Source: Bacteroidia bacterium | GTDB lineage: Bacteria > Bacteroidota > Bacteroidia > Flavobacteriales_E > Vicingaceae | Length of the DNA: 64,000 nt | Reading direction: 5' to 3' | Assembly: GCA_030433355.1 (NCBI GenBank) | Contig: JAUIMG010000014.1 | Location: 1 to 64,000 of the forward strand | Shown: piece after piece, positions 42,691 through 50,977 of the stretch | How positions within the stretch are numbered: the first letter of the stretch is position 1 | Layout of the letters: the number at the start of each line of letters is the position of its first letter | Made by a program: the position numbers and the translations under genes | Notes under the pieces: generated by a model | Databases searched by the model: none | What the model saw: the letters and a program-made list of their open reading frames with translations, nothing else | What the model was told of the DNA's origin: nothing

Positions 42691-42703
42691 AATTAAAATA
42701 ACA

Positions 42704-43036
42704 ATGATTATGAATAATCCAAGCTACACTTTTGTATCAGTATCCACTGCCAAAGCAGGAAAACTGGAAGAATTAGTAAGAATCGCTAAAGCTCCAACCT
42801 TAAAAATGGATAAAAAATCGGACGGCCTTTTAGCCTATCAAGTAAGTGTTGATAAAGAAAGAAACACGGTAGTGGTATGGTCAACATACGATAAGAAAGA
42901 AACGCTTTATAATTTTCTAGAAACTGATCAAGGAAAAGACGACCATGGAGAAAATGAGGATATGGAAAGCATTATTGAAACATTCGTGATGTATGACCTC
43001 GAACCTGTTAGTGGACGACTACTTCCCAAAGCGTAA
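42704..43036 (+). CDS. ABM-domain (antibiotic biosynthesis monooxygenase-like) protein
   Basis: The 110-residue protein has the small dimeric ABM ferredoxin-like fold: TFVSVSTAKAGKLEELVRI, GLLAYQVSVDKERNTVVVWS, then DKKETLYNFLETDQGKDD and a last helix. ABM proteins are cofactor-free monooxygenases or heme-degrading enzymes, often acting on quinones or aromatic compounds. The gene sits opposite a MarR regulator with shared operators, pointing to substrate-induced expression. A perfect-stem terminator follows 10 bases after the stop. Confidence 0.85.
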   Translation: MIMNNPSYTFVSVSTAKAGKLEELVRIAKAPTLKMDKKSDGLLAYQVSVDKERNTVVVWSTYDKKETLYNFLETDQGKDDHGENEDMESIIETFVMYDLEPVSGRLLPKA

Positions 43037-43046
43037 ATTTAACTTC

Positions 43047-43083
43047 AACAGAGTTCATTCATTTTGTCTGAACTCTGTTTTTT
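43047..43083 (+). terminator. Terminator after the ABM gene
   Basis: AACAGAGTTCA pairs perfectly over 11 bases with TGAACTCTGTT, followed by TTTT. Confidence 0.9.
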
Positions 43084-43101
43084 AAATTCAAGAAACGTTT
43101 A

Positions 43102-43303
43102 CTGTATGGTGCGTTGTGGTTTTGATAAAGATACTATTTCAGTTTAGCACTCTTTGCTCCGCTGAAGCTTTGCGAAAGCGAGTAGCAAAAACCGCTTTGC
43201 GGTTTTGTAAATTGCTCTTCAAAACAAAATCCGCTAGCGGATTTTACGACCATCAAATAGACTAAACGCTTGCCAACCACCTTACTCACAATGCATTATA
43301 CAG
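43102..43303. repeat. TIR-bounded non-coding element with three hairpins
   Basis: A 202-bp segment without an ORF is bounded by terminal inverted repeats CTGTATGGTGCGTTGTG (43102-43118) and CACAATGCATTATACAG (43287-43303), 14 of 17 matching. It contains three hairpins: GCTTTGCGAAAGC (43167-43179), AAAACCGC-TTT-GCGGTTTT (43188-43206) and the 20-bp perfect palindrome AAAATCCGCTAGCGGATTTT (43226-43245). The layout resembles a MITE or a hairpin-type repeat. No target-site duplication is obvious. Confidence 0.6.
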
Positions 43304-43306
43304 CTT

Positions 43307-43966
43307 GTTAGCAAATGTTATTATTTTAGATATTTTTCTTTTAAATCTTTAAGCTCGTTATTGTCAGGATAATTATTTGAAACTTGGTAAAGATAACTCT
43401 TAGCTTTATCGCAGAATTGATCATTTGTTGAGCAAAGCAAGCATAAAGATTCGGTATACAAAATTTTTGTTTCTAAATCATCTGGTTTTATCTGTAATGC
43501 ATTTTCGAAATTTCCTACAGCAAAAAAGTATTTGCCATCTCTTAAATTTTCTAGTCCGAGAACTAACATTTCTTGATGATCTATAGTATTTTGATTTTCA
43601 ATTTGTTTTTGAGAGACTGAGCTATTTTTTCGACTGTCAACGGGAAATGATAAGCTAGCTAAGGCATAAAAAATACTGCCAACAAAAATTAGTGTAACAG
43701 AAATAACGGTTATTTGAATCCATCTAGTCTTACGTCTATCTTTTAAAATTTGAGCTCTGACTTTTCTTAAATAATCTTGGTCTAAATTCCCTTTTCGAAG
43801 ATTTAGTTTTGGAGTTTTATAGTAGTCTCGGATTTCTGAGTAGGACAGCTCCCGACGAAAAAATCCTTTCCTACCCCTGAGAAGGTTCTTATTATTTCTC
43901 AGAGTAGTAATCATTGCAGATATAGATCCTTCTCCTCCCATTTAATTTTTAGAAATATTTGCTAAC
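43307..43966. repeat. Inverted repeat pair enclosing the TPR membrane-protein gene
   Basis: GTTAGCAAAT (43307-43316) and its exact reverse complement ATTTGCTAAC (43957-43966) flank a single gene whose stop is four bases inside the left arm. The right arm continues into AACGTA and an AGTG...CACT hairpin, as at the module near 436-480. Confidence 0.65.
43321..43941 (-). CDS. Membrane-anchored TPR protein in a repeat-enclosed module
   Basis: The 206-residue product has a basic N-terminal cytoplasmic part (about 1-76), one membrane helix (WIQITVISVTLIFVGSIFYA, about 77-100), and a C-terminal periplasmic part with TPR-like helices (FFAVGNFENALQIKPDDL, about 140-206). I do not recognise a family. 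It is enclosed by a perfect 10-bp inverted repeat and follows a TIR element, so it could be an acquired cassette-type gene. Base composition is similar to its neighbours. Confidence 0.6.
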   Translation of the reverse strand: MGGEGSISAMITTLRNNKNLLRGRKGFFRRELSYSEIRDYYKTPKLNLRKGNLDQDYLRKVRAQILKDRRKTRWIQITVISVTLIFVGSIFYALASLSFPVDSRKNSSVSQKQIENQNTIDHQEMLVLGLENLRDGKYFFAVGNFENALQIKPDDLETKILYTESLCLLCSTNDQFCDKAKSYLYQVSNNYPDNNELKDLKEKYLK

Positions 43967-43968
43967 GT

Positions 43969-44026
43969 AGTGCTATAATACACTAAGTGTTTTTAAACGA
44001 TTTTAAACGAAAGTAAACGTTTAAAA
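43969..44026. repeat. AGTG-CACT hairpin and tandem TTTTAAACGA repeat
   Basis: AGTG (43969-43972) and CACT (43981-43984) flank a TATA-rich loop right after AACGTA. TTTTAAACGA is tandemly duplicated (43991-44010), and TTTTAAACG (44001-44009) pairs with CGTTTAAAA (44018-44026). The arrangement matches the region 455-572 beside the first module. Confidence 0.5.
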
Positions 44027-44154
44027 CCGTTTATTGAAATATTAATTTCTTAAACAATATCCGCAAGAATCTACAGAATGTCAATAGGTAGAACCAAGTA
44101 AGCATTATTGTTGGGCTTCTCTTACTGCTAGTTAATTGTTCTAAATCTTAGCTT

Positions 44155-44724
44155 TTATTTTTCCATAATTACCATTCTATACTTTGTTGTAGACCTATGT
44201 CCGCTTACTTGATCTATAAAGGTGTAATTAAAATTTTTATCTACTAGCTTCTTTAGTGGCTTTTTTTTTAAACGGATTGCTTGCTTTAAAGTTTGAACTT
44301 TATCTCCTGTATCTTGCATACAAATTACGATTAAGCTCTTATTTTTCATTTGCGAGCAAATTCTTTGCAATAGCTCCAACTCCTTTTTTTTGTCCTTTTT
44401 AGCAAAATGAAACAAACTATCTAAGAGGGTAATGTCATATTCCTGCAACTGGTCAAAAGTATATAGGTCAGCTACTTTTCCCAGCAATTTTAAATTCTCT
44501 GCTTCTCCAATTTTGTTCATTTGAGCTATGCCAACTTTAGAGATGTCTATCCCTGTAACTTCATAACCCATTCTAGCCAAAGTAATTGCATTTCTTCCTT
44601 GTCCACATCCTAGGTCAAGTAATTTCCCTTTTTTGGTATATTCCTTAAAAAAATCAATTAACTCAGGGTAAGGCTCTCCAAATAAGCGCTCCGTTTGATA
44701 GTATTTGTCGTAAACTACAGACAT
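44155..44724 (-). CDS. TehB-like class I SAM methyltransferase
   Basis: The 189-residue protein has the motif I LLDLGCGQGRNAITLARMGYE, given here in pieces as LDLGCGQGRNAITLA, with IDISKVGIAQ and a downstream QLQEYDITLLDSLFHF. The compact size and FGEPYPELIDFF start resemble TehB/YcgJ-type small methyltransferases. The substrate is unknown. A TAAATTTG box lies about 48 bases upstream. Confidence 0.87.
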   Translation of the reverse strand: MSVVYDKYYQTERLFGEPYPELIDFFKEYTKKGKLLDLGCGQGRNAITLARMGYEVTGIDISKVGIAQMNKIGEAENLKLLGKVADLYTFDQLQEYDITLLDSLFHFAKKDKKKELELLQRICSQMKNKSLIVICMQDTGDKVQTLKQAIRLKKKPLKKLVDKNFNYTFIDQVSGHRSTTKYRMVIMEK

Positions 44725-44771
44725 TTTTTCTTTTATACTCTACTGTAAGTTTGCCTCAAAAGCGTTTTTTA

Positions 44772-44779
44772 CAAATTTA
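44772..44779 (-). promoter_or_regulatory. -7 promoter box TAAATTTG
   Basis: An exact TAnnTTTG match on the minus strand upstream of the TehB-like methyltransferase gene, leaving a leader of roughly 40 bases. It lies just beyond the ABC ATPase remnant. Confidence 0.55.
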
Positions 44780-44794
44780 ATCCATCTAAGCAAT

Positions 44795-44869
44795 TTAGAC
44801 GATTCTACCATCTTCTAACTCTATTATTCTGTCGGAGCGCTGAGCAAGATTAGGATGGTGACTTAATTC
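44795..44869 (-). pseudogene. Remnant: 3' end of a LolD/MacB-type ABC ATPase gene
   Basis: On the minus strand this stretch reads LSHHPNLAQRSDRIIELEDG then RIV and a stop. It aligns with the C-terminus of the intact ATPase at 45689-46360 (VTHDHDFAKRTDRIIELEDG, RII). It is about two-thirds identical in DNA and lacks everything N-terminal; the intact lipoprotein gene at 44892-45554 directly abuts it. It is a decayed or truncated paralog, not a recent copy. Confidence 0.8.
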
Positions 44870-44891
44870 GAAAAATTCGAATCTATTATTT

Positions 44892-45554
44892 TCAATTTGC
44901 AAACTGGAATGAAATTAATTTTCTCTCAATTTCATATTCAGGAACAGCTGTATAACCAATAGACTCATAAATGAGACCTACATTTTTGGCATACATTCTA
45001 TCCCAAACTCTTTGCAAAGGATAGTTAACTGGCTGAATGGTGGAATCGTAATTGAAAATTGTTTGATAATTCATTACATCAGAAAAAGTGCCTAGTGGCA
45101 CTGTTACAGGTATTTGATTTTTTAGCATGGTGTATTTGTAATAAAGCTTTCCTGCAATGGTATCTCTTCTAACTACTGTATTTAAAGCACTAATATCAAA
45201 AACAATCTTTCCTAATTCATTCACTTTACTTCCCATAGAATCTCGCATGTATATATAATCGAATCTTGGAACAGTAGGAATATATCTGAACTTGTAGCTT
45301 TTGTAAGTTTTACCATTTATAGTTTCACTACTTACCAACATAGTATCATATCCCAAGAGAGTAGAATTATTTAAGGTGTCTATTCTTGTTACTTCATATA
45401 TCCATATGTTGCTATCCGCATCTGGTAAATAATCGGAATTACTTAACAATGAAGATGAATTATTCGGATTTTTATCTATATCATTATCTTCTTCACAGGA
45501 ATGGAATAGGGCTGCAGAAAGGAATAATAGGATACTTAAATTTCTAATTTTCAT
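44892..45554 (-). CDS. Putative lipoprotein
   Basis: The 220-residue protein has a lipobox (AALFHSC, Cys about 20) and an acidic Ser/Asn linker. The mature region is beta-rich, with strands such as SNIWIYEVTRIDTLNNSTLL and YKSYKFRYIPTVPRFDYIYM. Its C-terminal part ends YEIERKLISFQFAN. No family is recognised. It sits between an ATPase-gene remnant and the intact exporter operon and could be related to that exporter, but nothing proves this. Confidence 0.75.
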   Translation of the reverse strand: MKIRNLSILLFLSAALFHSCEEDNDIDKNPNNSSSLLSNSDYLPDADSNIWIYEVTRIDTLNNSTLLGYDTMLVSSETINGKTYKSYKFRYIPTVPRFDYIYMRDSMGSKVNELGKIVFDISALNTVVRRDTIAGKLYYKYTMLKNQIPVTVPLGTFSDVMNYQTIFNYDSTIQPVNYPLQRVWDRMYAKNVGLIYESIGYTAVPEYEIERKLISFQFAN

Positions 45555-45688
45555 TTTAATTGATTTTAGTTAATAATAGAAAAAGTAGAAATTGGTATAG
45601 GCAGTATTTTATTTTAAAACGAAAAAGGTATAGGAATAGTATGTCACAAAATAATCCTAATCATAGAGTTTAAATAAAGTTCATACTA

Positions 45689-46360
45689 TTAAATAATCCT
45701 ACCATCTTCCAATTCTATAATCCGGTCAGTGCGTTTTGCAAAATCATGATCGTGGGTAACCACCAAAAGCGAGAGTCCTTTTTCTTTGCTTAAAGTCTTA
45801 AAAATATCAAACACCTTATCCGCATTCTTACTATCTAAATTGCCAGTAGGCTCATCGCCCATAATAATTTTAGGCTTGTTTATTAAAGCTCTAGCAATAG
45901 AAGTACGTTGTTTTTGACCGCCAGATATTCGATAGGCTTTTTTATGTGCCTGATCTGCAATATCTAACATATCCAAGGTCTCCATAGCCCGTTTCTTAAT
46001 TACACTATCGCTTTCTATGCCCAACTTTAAAGCAGGTAGCATTACATTTTTTAAAACACTAAACTCTGGCAATAAATAGTGGAATTGAAAGACAAATCCA
46101 ATTTTCTCACTCCGTATCCTTGCCAATTCATTCTTACTTAAGTGCGACATCTTTTTTCCATCCAAATACAAATCTCCTTCATAATTGGTATCCATGGTAG
46201 ACAAAATGTAGAGCAAAGTAGATTTGCCACTCCCAGATTTACCCATGATAGAAACAAACTCGCCCCTTTCTAGCTCCATATTTATGTCCTTTAGCGCCTG
46301 GAGTTTAGTTGGCTCTAAAAAGTATTTATTGATATGTTCTGTTTTTAAGATGATATCCAT
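45689..46360 (-). CDS. ABC transporter ATPase, LolD/MacB type
   Basis: The 223-residue protein has Walker A GKSGSGKSTLLY, the signature ISGGQKQRTSIARAL, Walker B KIIMGDEPTGNLDS and the H-loop VVTHDHDF. These are typical of the LolD/MacB ATPases that drive mechanotransmission. It powers the permease encoded immediately upstream (six bases). It is the last gene of the adaptor-permease-ATPase operon. Confidence 0.95.
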   Translation of the reverse strand: MDIILKTEHINKYFLEPTKLQALKDINMELERGEFVSIMGKSGSGKSTLLYILSTMDTNYEGDLYLDGKKMSHLSKNELARIRSEKIGFVFQFHYLLPEFSVLKNVMLPALKLGIESDSVIKKRAMETLDMLDIADQAHKKAYRISGGQKQRTSIARALINKPKIIMGDEPTGNLDSKNADKVFDIFKTLSKEKGLSLLVVTHDHDFAKRTDRIIELEDGRII

Positions 46361-46366
46361 AGCTGC

Positions 46367-47629
46367 TTATTGTCCTCTTATTATTTCTACTGGATCAATA
46401 TGTTGGGCTTTTTTTGCAGGAAGAAAACCAGCTAAAAAGGTAGAAACCAAGGCAAATACTACTCCGGAGATATAAAAATTTATATTATAATTGATGGGGT
46501 AGGTTTTAATAGTTGGCAGGGCCTCTGTTACAAAAGGTATGGTATCTATAAATGCAGAAACAGCATAGCCAATTCCAATACCTAAAAGACCTCCAAAAAA
46601 ACCAATAATCAATGCTTGAGAAATAAAAATGAACATTACATCTTTGCCCGTAAATCCGGTGGCTTTTAGAATAGCTATATCGTTCATTTTTTCATAAATA
46701 AACATGTTTAGAATGTTGTAAATACCAAAGCCTGAAACAATCAGCAAGGTTATAGAAACTGCATACGAGATTAGGTTTCTAATGTCTGAACCTGTATCAA
46801 ATTGTGCATTTGCTTGCTTAATATCTAATGCACTCACATCGTATAAACTTTCTATGGTTTTTGCCATAGGTACAGCATCTTCTATGTCATTTAACTTTAC
46901 ATGAATTCTACTGATGTAATTATTGCCCACCCCCATTATTTTTTGTGCCATGGAGATGCTCACAAAACTTTGCACATCATCTACCTCTGCTAAGCCACTC
47001 TGGTAAATTCCGCCAATCACCAAATCGTGAAAAGAGCCATTGGTGCTCATTACTTGAATTTTATCCCCAATATCTAAAGAGAGTTTGTCTGCAATTCCTG
47101 AACCCAAAAGGATGCTGTTTTTTCTTTTCAATAAACTATTAGCGTCTCCCTTTACAATGTAATCTTTGAAATTGAATAAACGTATTTCTTCTTGCAGTTC
47201 AATCCCATTTAAAACCCCATTTAATTTATTAGAGCCTGCCAAGTAAAATACTTTTACCGTAGTTTGTGGGGTAGCACCTAAGACCTTTTTATTCTTTCTT
47301 AATTCAGAAAGTAGGGGCAGGGCATTGTGTATGCGTTCTAATTTAATTTTAGGCTTAACAGAGTGAATAAAAGTTAATTCATCAGCATATTCTTCATCGC
47401 TGTCTATGGGTTGTATTTCTGAAGGTTCAATCTTATTGTAGAGTTGAATATGCGGTGTTCTATTTAATACTAATCCATCTAACAAATCATTCAAACCTGT
47501 CATAAAACTCATTAGAATAATGAAGGTGCTTATTCCAAAGGTTACACCCAAAGCTGCTACTACGGTCTGTTTTATCTTAGACAATAGGTGTGTCTTAGAA
47601 ATATCTAGAATAAGCCGAAAGGAGTTCAT
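46367..47629 (-). CDS. MacB/LolC-type ABC permease
   Basis: The 420-residue protein has one N-terminal helix (about 16-40), a large periplasmic MacB_PCD domain and three C-terminal helices (about 285-410) with the FtsX core, ending FLPAKKAQHIDPVEIIRGQ. The short EIIRGQ tail is typical. It forms a dimer with the ATPase. Its start overlaps the adaptor's stop by one base (TAATG). Confidence 0.93.
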   Translation of the reverse strand: MNSFRLILDISKTHLLSKIKQTVVAALGVTFGISTFIILMSFMTGLNDLLDGLVLNRTPHIQLYNKIEPSEIQPIDSDEEYADELTFIHSVKPKIKLERIHNALPLLSELRKNKKVLGATPQTTVKVFYLAGSNKLNGVLNGIELQEEIRLFNFKDYIVKGDANSLLKRKNSILLGSGIADKLSLDIGDKIQVMSTNGSFHDLVIGGIYQSGLAEVDDVQSFVSISMAQKIMGVGNNYISRIHVKLNDIEDAVPMAKTIESLYDVSALDIKQANAQFDTGSDIRNLISYAVSITLLIVSGFGIYNILNMFIYEKMNDIAILKATGFTGKDVMFIFISQALIIGFFGGLLGIGIGYAVSAFIDTIPFVTEALPTIKTYPINYNINFYISGVVFALVSTFLAGFLPAKKAQHIDPVEIIRGQ

Positions 47630-48714
47630 TACAGCTTTGGTTTAATTAAAACAGTGGTACTATCAATTCCAGAAAGTACTTCTACAAACTCTAAATTGCG
47701 GAGTCCAATTTCTATTTCTTTCTCGCCACCTTCTGTAAATACCGTATTACTGCTGCTTAAATATTCTGTTGGAATGGTCAAAGCATTTTTGCGTATTGCT
47801 ATAATAATGTTCGCTTCTCCCGACAAACCATTGTAAAGTTTAGGTGGATTTTCTACAAAGCTACTTTCTACCTTAAATGTCAAAGTAGTCTCATCTTTTT
47901 TAGGGTAGATTTTATCTATGATAGCTTCAAATACTTGATTAGGATATGCGTCTAGCTTGATGATGCAGGTGTCTCCAATTTCTATTCTTGTAATATCCAC
48001 CTCATCAATATCCATTTCCACTTTAAAGCTTTTTGTTGAACCTATTTCACCAAAGGCCTCTTGTGGGTGAATTAACTCTCCTTCTTCTTTAAATAGCTGA
48101 TATACCTTTCCTTTTATCTTAGATTCAATAGTATAGTCTTTTAAAGTACTTTCTTCCTGCTCAAGTCTATTCAATGCCTTTTTGTAATTATTGGCAAGGT
48201 TTATTTGGGTTTGTGCATATCTCTTCTTTAGGGCTGAATACTTATTGGCTGCTTTTTCATAGGCAAGTTTAGCATTATCGTATTCTACTTTAGAGCCAAT
48301 GTTTTGCTTCCAAAGCCTTTCTTGCCTAAGAAAATTTATAGAGTCTAGGGCTAATTGCTGCCTTGCTATTTCTAGGTCTAGTGTTAAACTTTTTAAGAGG
48401 CTTTCATCTCCCTTCAAGTCAGATTGTGCTTGCTGTACATCCAATTTAGCATTCTCCATTTGGTTGTCGGCCTCTACAGTTCTAATTTTAAAAAGTAGCT
48501 GATTCATTGCAACAGAATCATTTTCTTCAACATAAATGTGATCTATAATTCCTGTTTTGTTTGCATAGACCAAATAAGACTCCATCGGACTTACTTTAAC
48601 AGAAGCATAAACAGATTCGGTAATGTCTCTTAATTGTGGATTAAACTTTTCTTTATGCTTATTGCAAGCTATTGCAAACAGAAGGATAAATGGGAAAATA
48701 TGTTTCTTTTTCAT
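47629..48714 (-). CDS. Lipoprotein periplasmic adaptor (HlyD/RND-type)
   Basis: The 361-residue protein has a lipobox (LLFAIAC) and a barrel-sandwich/lipoyl region (TGIIDHIYVEENDSVAMNQL), a long coiled coil (about 90-185), the second half lipoyl, and a beta-barrel domain (DEVDITRIEIGDTCIIKLDA). The adaptor links an inner-membrane pump to an outer-membrane duct. Together with the next two genes it forms a MacAB-like or LolCDE-like exporter; the substrate is unknown. No outer-membrane channel is adjacent. Confidence 0.92.
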   Translation of the reverse strand: MKKKHIFPFILLFAIACNKHKEKFNPQLRDITESVYASVKVSPMESYLVYANKTGIIDHIYVEENDSVAMNQLLFKIRTVEADNQMENAKLDVQQAQSDLKGDESLLKSLTLDLEIARQQLALDSINFLRQERLWKQNIGSKVEYDNAKLAYEKAANKYSALKKRYAQTQINLANNYKKALNRLEQEESTLKDYTIESKIKGKVYQLFKEEGELIHPQEAFGEIGSTKSFKVEMDIDEVDITRIEIGDTCIIKLDAYPNQVFEAIIDKIYPKKDETTLTFKVESSFVENPPKLYNGLSGEANIIIAIRKNALTIPTEYLSSSNTVFTEGGEKEIEIGLRNLEFVEVLSGIDSTTVLIKPKL

Positions 48715-48860
48715 AGCTGAGGATAAATTTCATTATCCTCAAGAAAGTTAGGACTTTGCTTCTAGATTAGAAAGAAAAAAGAGCTAAAAATGCAGTAGAG
48801 TTAAATGTCGTTTTGCTTACAATTAAGTATATAATTCATTGACTACAAACTAAATGGATT

Positions 48861-48868
48861 TATTTTTG
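48861..48868 (+). promoter_or_regulatory. -7 promoter box TATTTTTG
   Basis: An exact TAnnTTTG match lies 24 bases upstream of the lipoprotein gene start at 48893. Confidence 0.55.
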
Positions 48869-48892
48869 GTTTAAGTATAAAATCAAACTCTT

Positions 48893-49399
48893 ATGAAACG
48901 TAAATTATCATTAATTCTTCCTTTATTGTTTTTCTCTTTAGTTTATTCTGCATGCAGCACCGTTGGTGAAGAAGATGAACCTATTACTACAGATGCTAAT
49001 GGAAATGTTATTAGCAGAGTTGAAGATGGAACCATTACAGCAACAGATTCAATAGATTTTAGAATGCTAATTACAGATTCAGTTTCTAAAAGATGGACCA
49101 CTAACCTTTTTACTTTAGCTGGCTCTACAGATTTTACAGCATGCAGATTAGATGATATCATGTTGATGTTTGCCGATGGTACCTATACGTATCAAGGTGG
49201 TCAACTGTGTGGAGCAGAAGATAATTTAGCTACTAGAAATGGAAGATGGGAGTTGGATTATAACAATAATAAAATTTATTTTGATCGAGGAACTTCGAAT
49301 GAATATGAGGCAGAAGTTATTGGTTTAAAAAGTGATGAATTAAGAGTTAAAGGAAGTTATATGGGAATGGAAATTAGAGCGCTTTATTCTTTCAATTAA
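48893..49399 (+). CDS. Lipocalin-like lipoprotein
   Basis: The 168-residue protein has a lipobox (SLVYSAC) and a beta-rich domain with WTTNLFTLAGSTDFTACRLD, FADGTYTYQGGQLCGAEDN and NGRWELDYNNNKIYFDRG, which resemble a lipocalin-like DUF4923/DUF5004 domain common in Bacteroidota. Two cysteines in the domain may form a disulfide. Function unknown. It overlaps the DUF547 gene by one base (TAATG), so the two are co-translated. Confidence 0.82.
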   Translation: MKRKLSLILPLLFFSLVYSACSTVGEEDEPITTDANGNVISRVEDGTITATDSIDFRMLITDSVSKRWTTNLFTLAGSTDFTACRLDDIMLMFADGTYTYQGGQLCGAEDNLATRNGRWELDYNNNKIYFDRGTSNEYEAEVIGLKSDELRVKGSYMGMEIRALYSFN

Positions 49400-50967
49400 T
49401 GAGATTAAAACTTTTCTCTTCAAGTATTTTATTTCTTTTTACTTCCATTTTAATAGCACAGTCAGAACAATTAGAGCAAATAACCAATGACTTTTTCCAA
49501 GCCAATGTTTCCAATGGATTGGTGAAGTATAAAGAACTTTCAGAAGAAAAAAGTCAATTAGATCAATTAATACAGCTTTATGGCATGGAGCAGCTTTCTG
49601 TCGCTGAAAGTAATAAAGCTAAAGCGTATTACATCAATGCATATAATCTTTTTGTTATAAAAGCATTGGTAGAAGCTTATCCTGCCAATTCTCCACAAGA
49701 AATACCAGGTTTTTTTACCGCCAAAAATCATTTATTGGCAGGAGAGAAGATAAGCCTAAACGCTATTGAAAAAGAAAAGTTAAATCCTGCCAAAGACCCT
49801 AGATTGCATTTCGCCTTAGTCTGTGGAGCAAAAGGTTGCCCACCTTTAGCCAACTATGCATTTACAGCCGATAACTTAGATAGTCTGTTGAATATGCAAA
49901 CAAAGGTTGCATTGAATGATACGACCTTTTTAAGAGAGAATATGTCAAAACAAGAATTAGGATTATCTCAAATTTTTAAATGGTATGAAGCAGACTTTAA
50001 ACAAGAGAAGAAAACGCTACTAGAGTATATAAACTCTTTTAGAGAGAATGCCATTTCTTCTGAAATGAGCATAGTTTTTTATGAATATGATTGGACAATC
50101 AATTCGGTTTATTCTTTAGAGCAGAATCCAGATGAAGGTCGAGAGAAAAGCAATCTGCAGCTTTTCACTCCTTCTGCCTTATTTCAATGGGGAGAATACG
50201 AAGTAAATTTCTTCAATAGCCTCTACTTTCAAAATTCTAATAGAAATGCGCAAGGGGAAGAAATTGATTTGCCAAATTCTCAAGCCTTTTTCAATTCCTT
50301 AATTCAAATTACTTCGGGTATTCCAAAGAGCAGTAGAATTAATTTTGGAGTAGATATTAATATTACCACAGCTCGCTATGGCCTTGCAGAGGAAACTCCT
50401 GCTGATTTTTTTAATGATGAAACAGCAATATATAAAAAGACCATAGTTTCTTCTATTGGTCCGAGAATAAAATACGTTCCATTTAAAAGTATTCCAAGAC
50501 TATCTATTCAATCTACATTTTTATTTCCTGTAGCCAAAAACCAAGAGACTCCTTTTTTTATATTCCACGATAGGTATACATGGTTTACTCAGTTATTTTT
50601 TGATCAAAATTTAGGAGAACATTTTCAGCTATTCTTGGAAGCTGATCTTTTATATCGTTTCAATAGAAATAGCACCAATGAAGAAGACTTTTTTAGAGTT
50701 CCTCTAAGTGGATTCTTAAGCTATTTTCCTACTTCTAAATCTACTATCTATGCATTTTCTCAATATTCTCCTCGTTTTGAGAATGTGATAAATAATGAAA
50801 TGAGCGAATTTGGCTTATCGCAGTGGTTTACCCAATTAGGAATAGGAGGGAAGTACCAGATAAGCCCAAAACTTGGAATAGAATTATCTTATGCGGATTT
50901 TATTTTATCCAATAATGATGGCGCAGGATACGCCATCAATTTTGGACTTCGTTATATATATCGATAG
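49399..50967 (+). CDS. DUF547 domain fused to a C-terminal barrel-like region
   Basis: The 522-residue protein has a signal peptide (LIAQ), then a complete DUF547 domain (about 25-215: KAYYINAYNLFVIKALVEAY, HFALVCGAKGCPPLANYAF, YINSFRENAI), followed by about 280 residues of alternating beta-strands that end FGLRYIYR, a typical outer-membrane barrel terminus. DUF547 proteins are usually stand-alone. The fusion suggests an outer-membrane protein with a periplasmic DUF547 domain. It is coupled to the lipoprotein gene upstream. Confidence 0.85.
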   Translation: MRLKLFSSSILFLFTSILIAQSEQLEQITNDFFQANVSNGLVKYKELSEEKSQLDQLIQLYGMEQLSVAESNKAKAYYINAYNLFVIKALVEAYPANSPQEIPGFFTAKNHLLAGEKISLNAIEKEKLNPAKDPRLHFALVCGAKGCPPLANYAFTADNLDSLLNMQTKVALNDTTFLRENMSKQELGLSQIFKWYEADFKQEKKTLLEYINSFRENAISSEMSIVFYEYDWTINSVYSLEQNPDEGREKSNLQLFTPSALFQWGEYEVNFFNSLYFQNSNRNAQGEEIDLPNSQAFFNSLIQITSGIPKSSRINFGVDINITTARYGLAEETPADFFNDETAIYKKTIVSSIGPRIKYVPFKSIPRLSIQSTFLFPVAKNQETPFFIFHDRYTWFTQLFFDQNLGEHFQLFLEADLLYRFNRNSTNEEDFFRVPLSGFLSYFPTSKSTIYAFSQYSPRFENVINNEMSEFGLSQWFTQLGIGGKYQISPKLGIELSYADFILSNNDGAGYAINFGLRYIYR

Positions 50968-50977
50968 TTCTTTCAAA

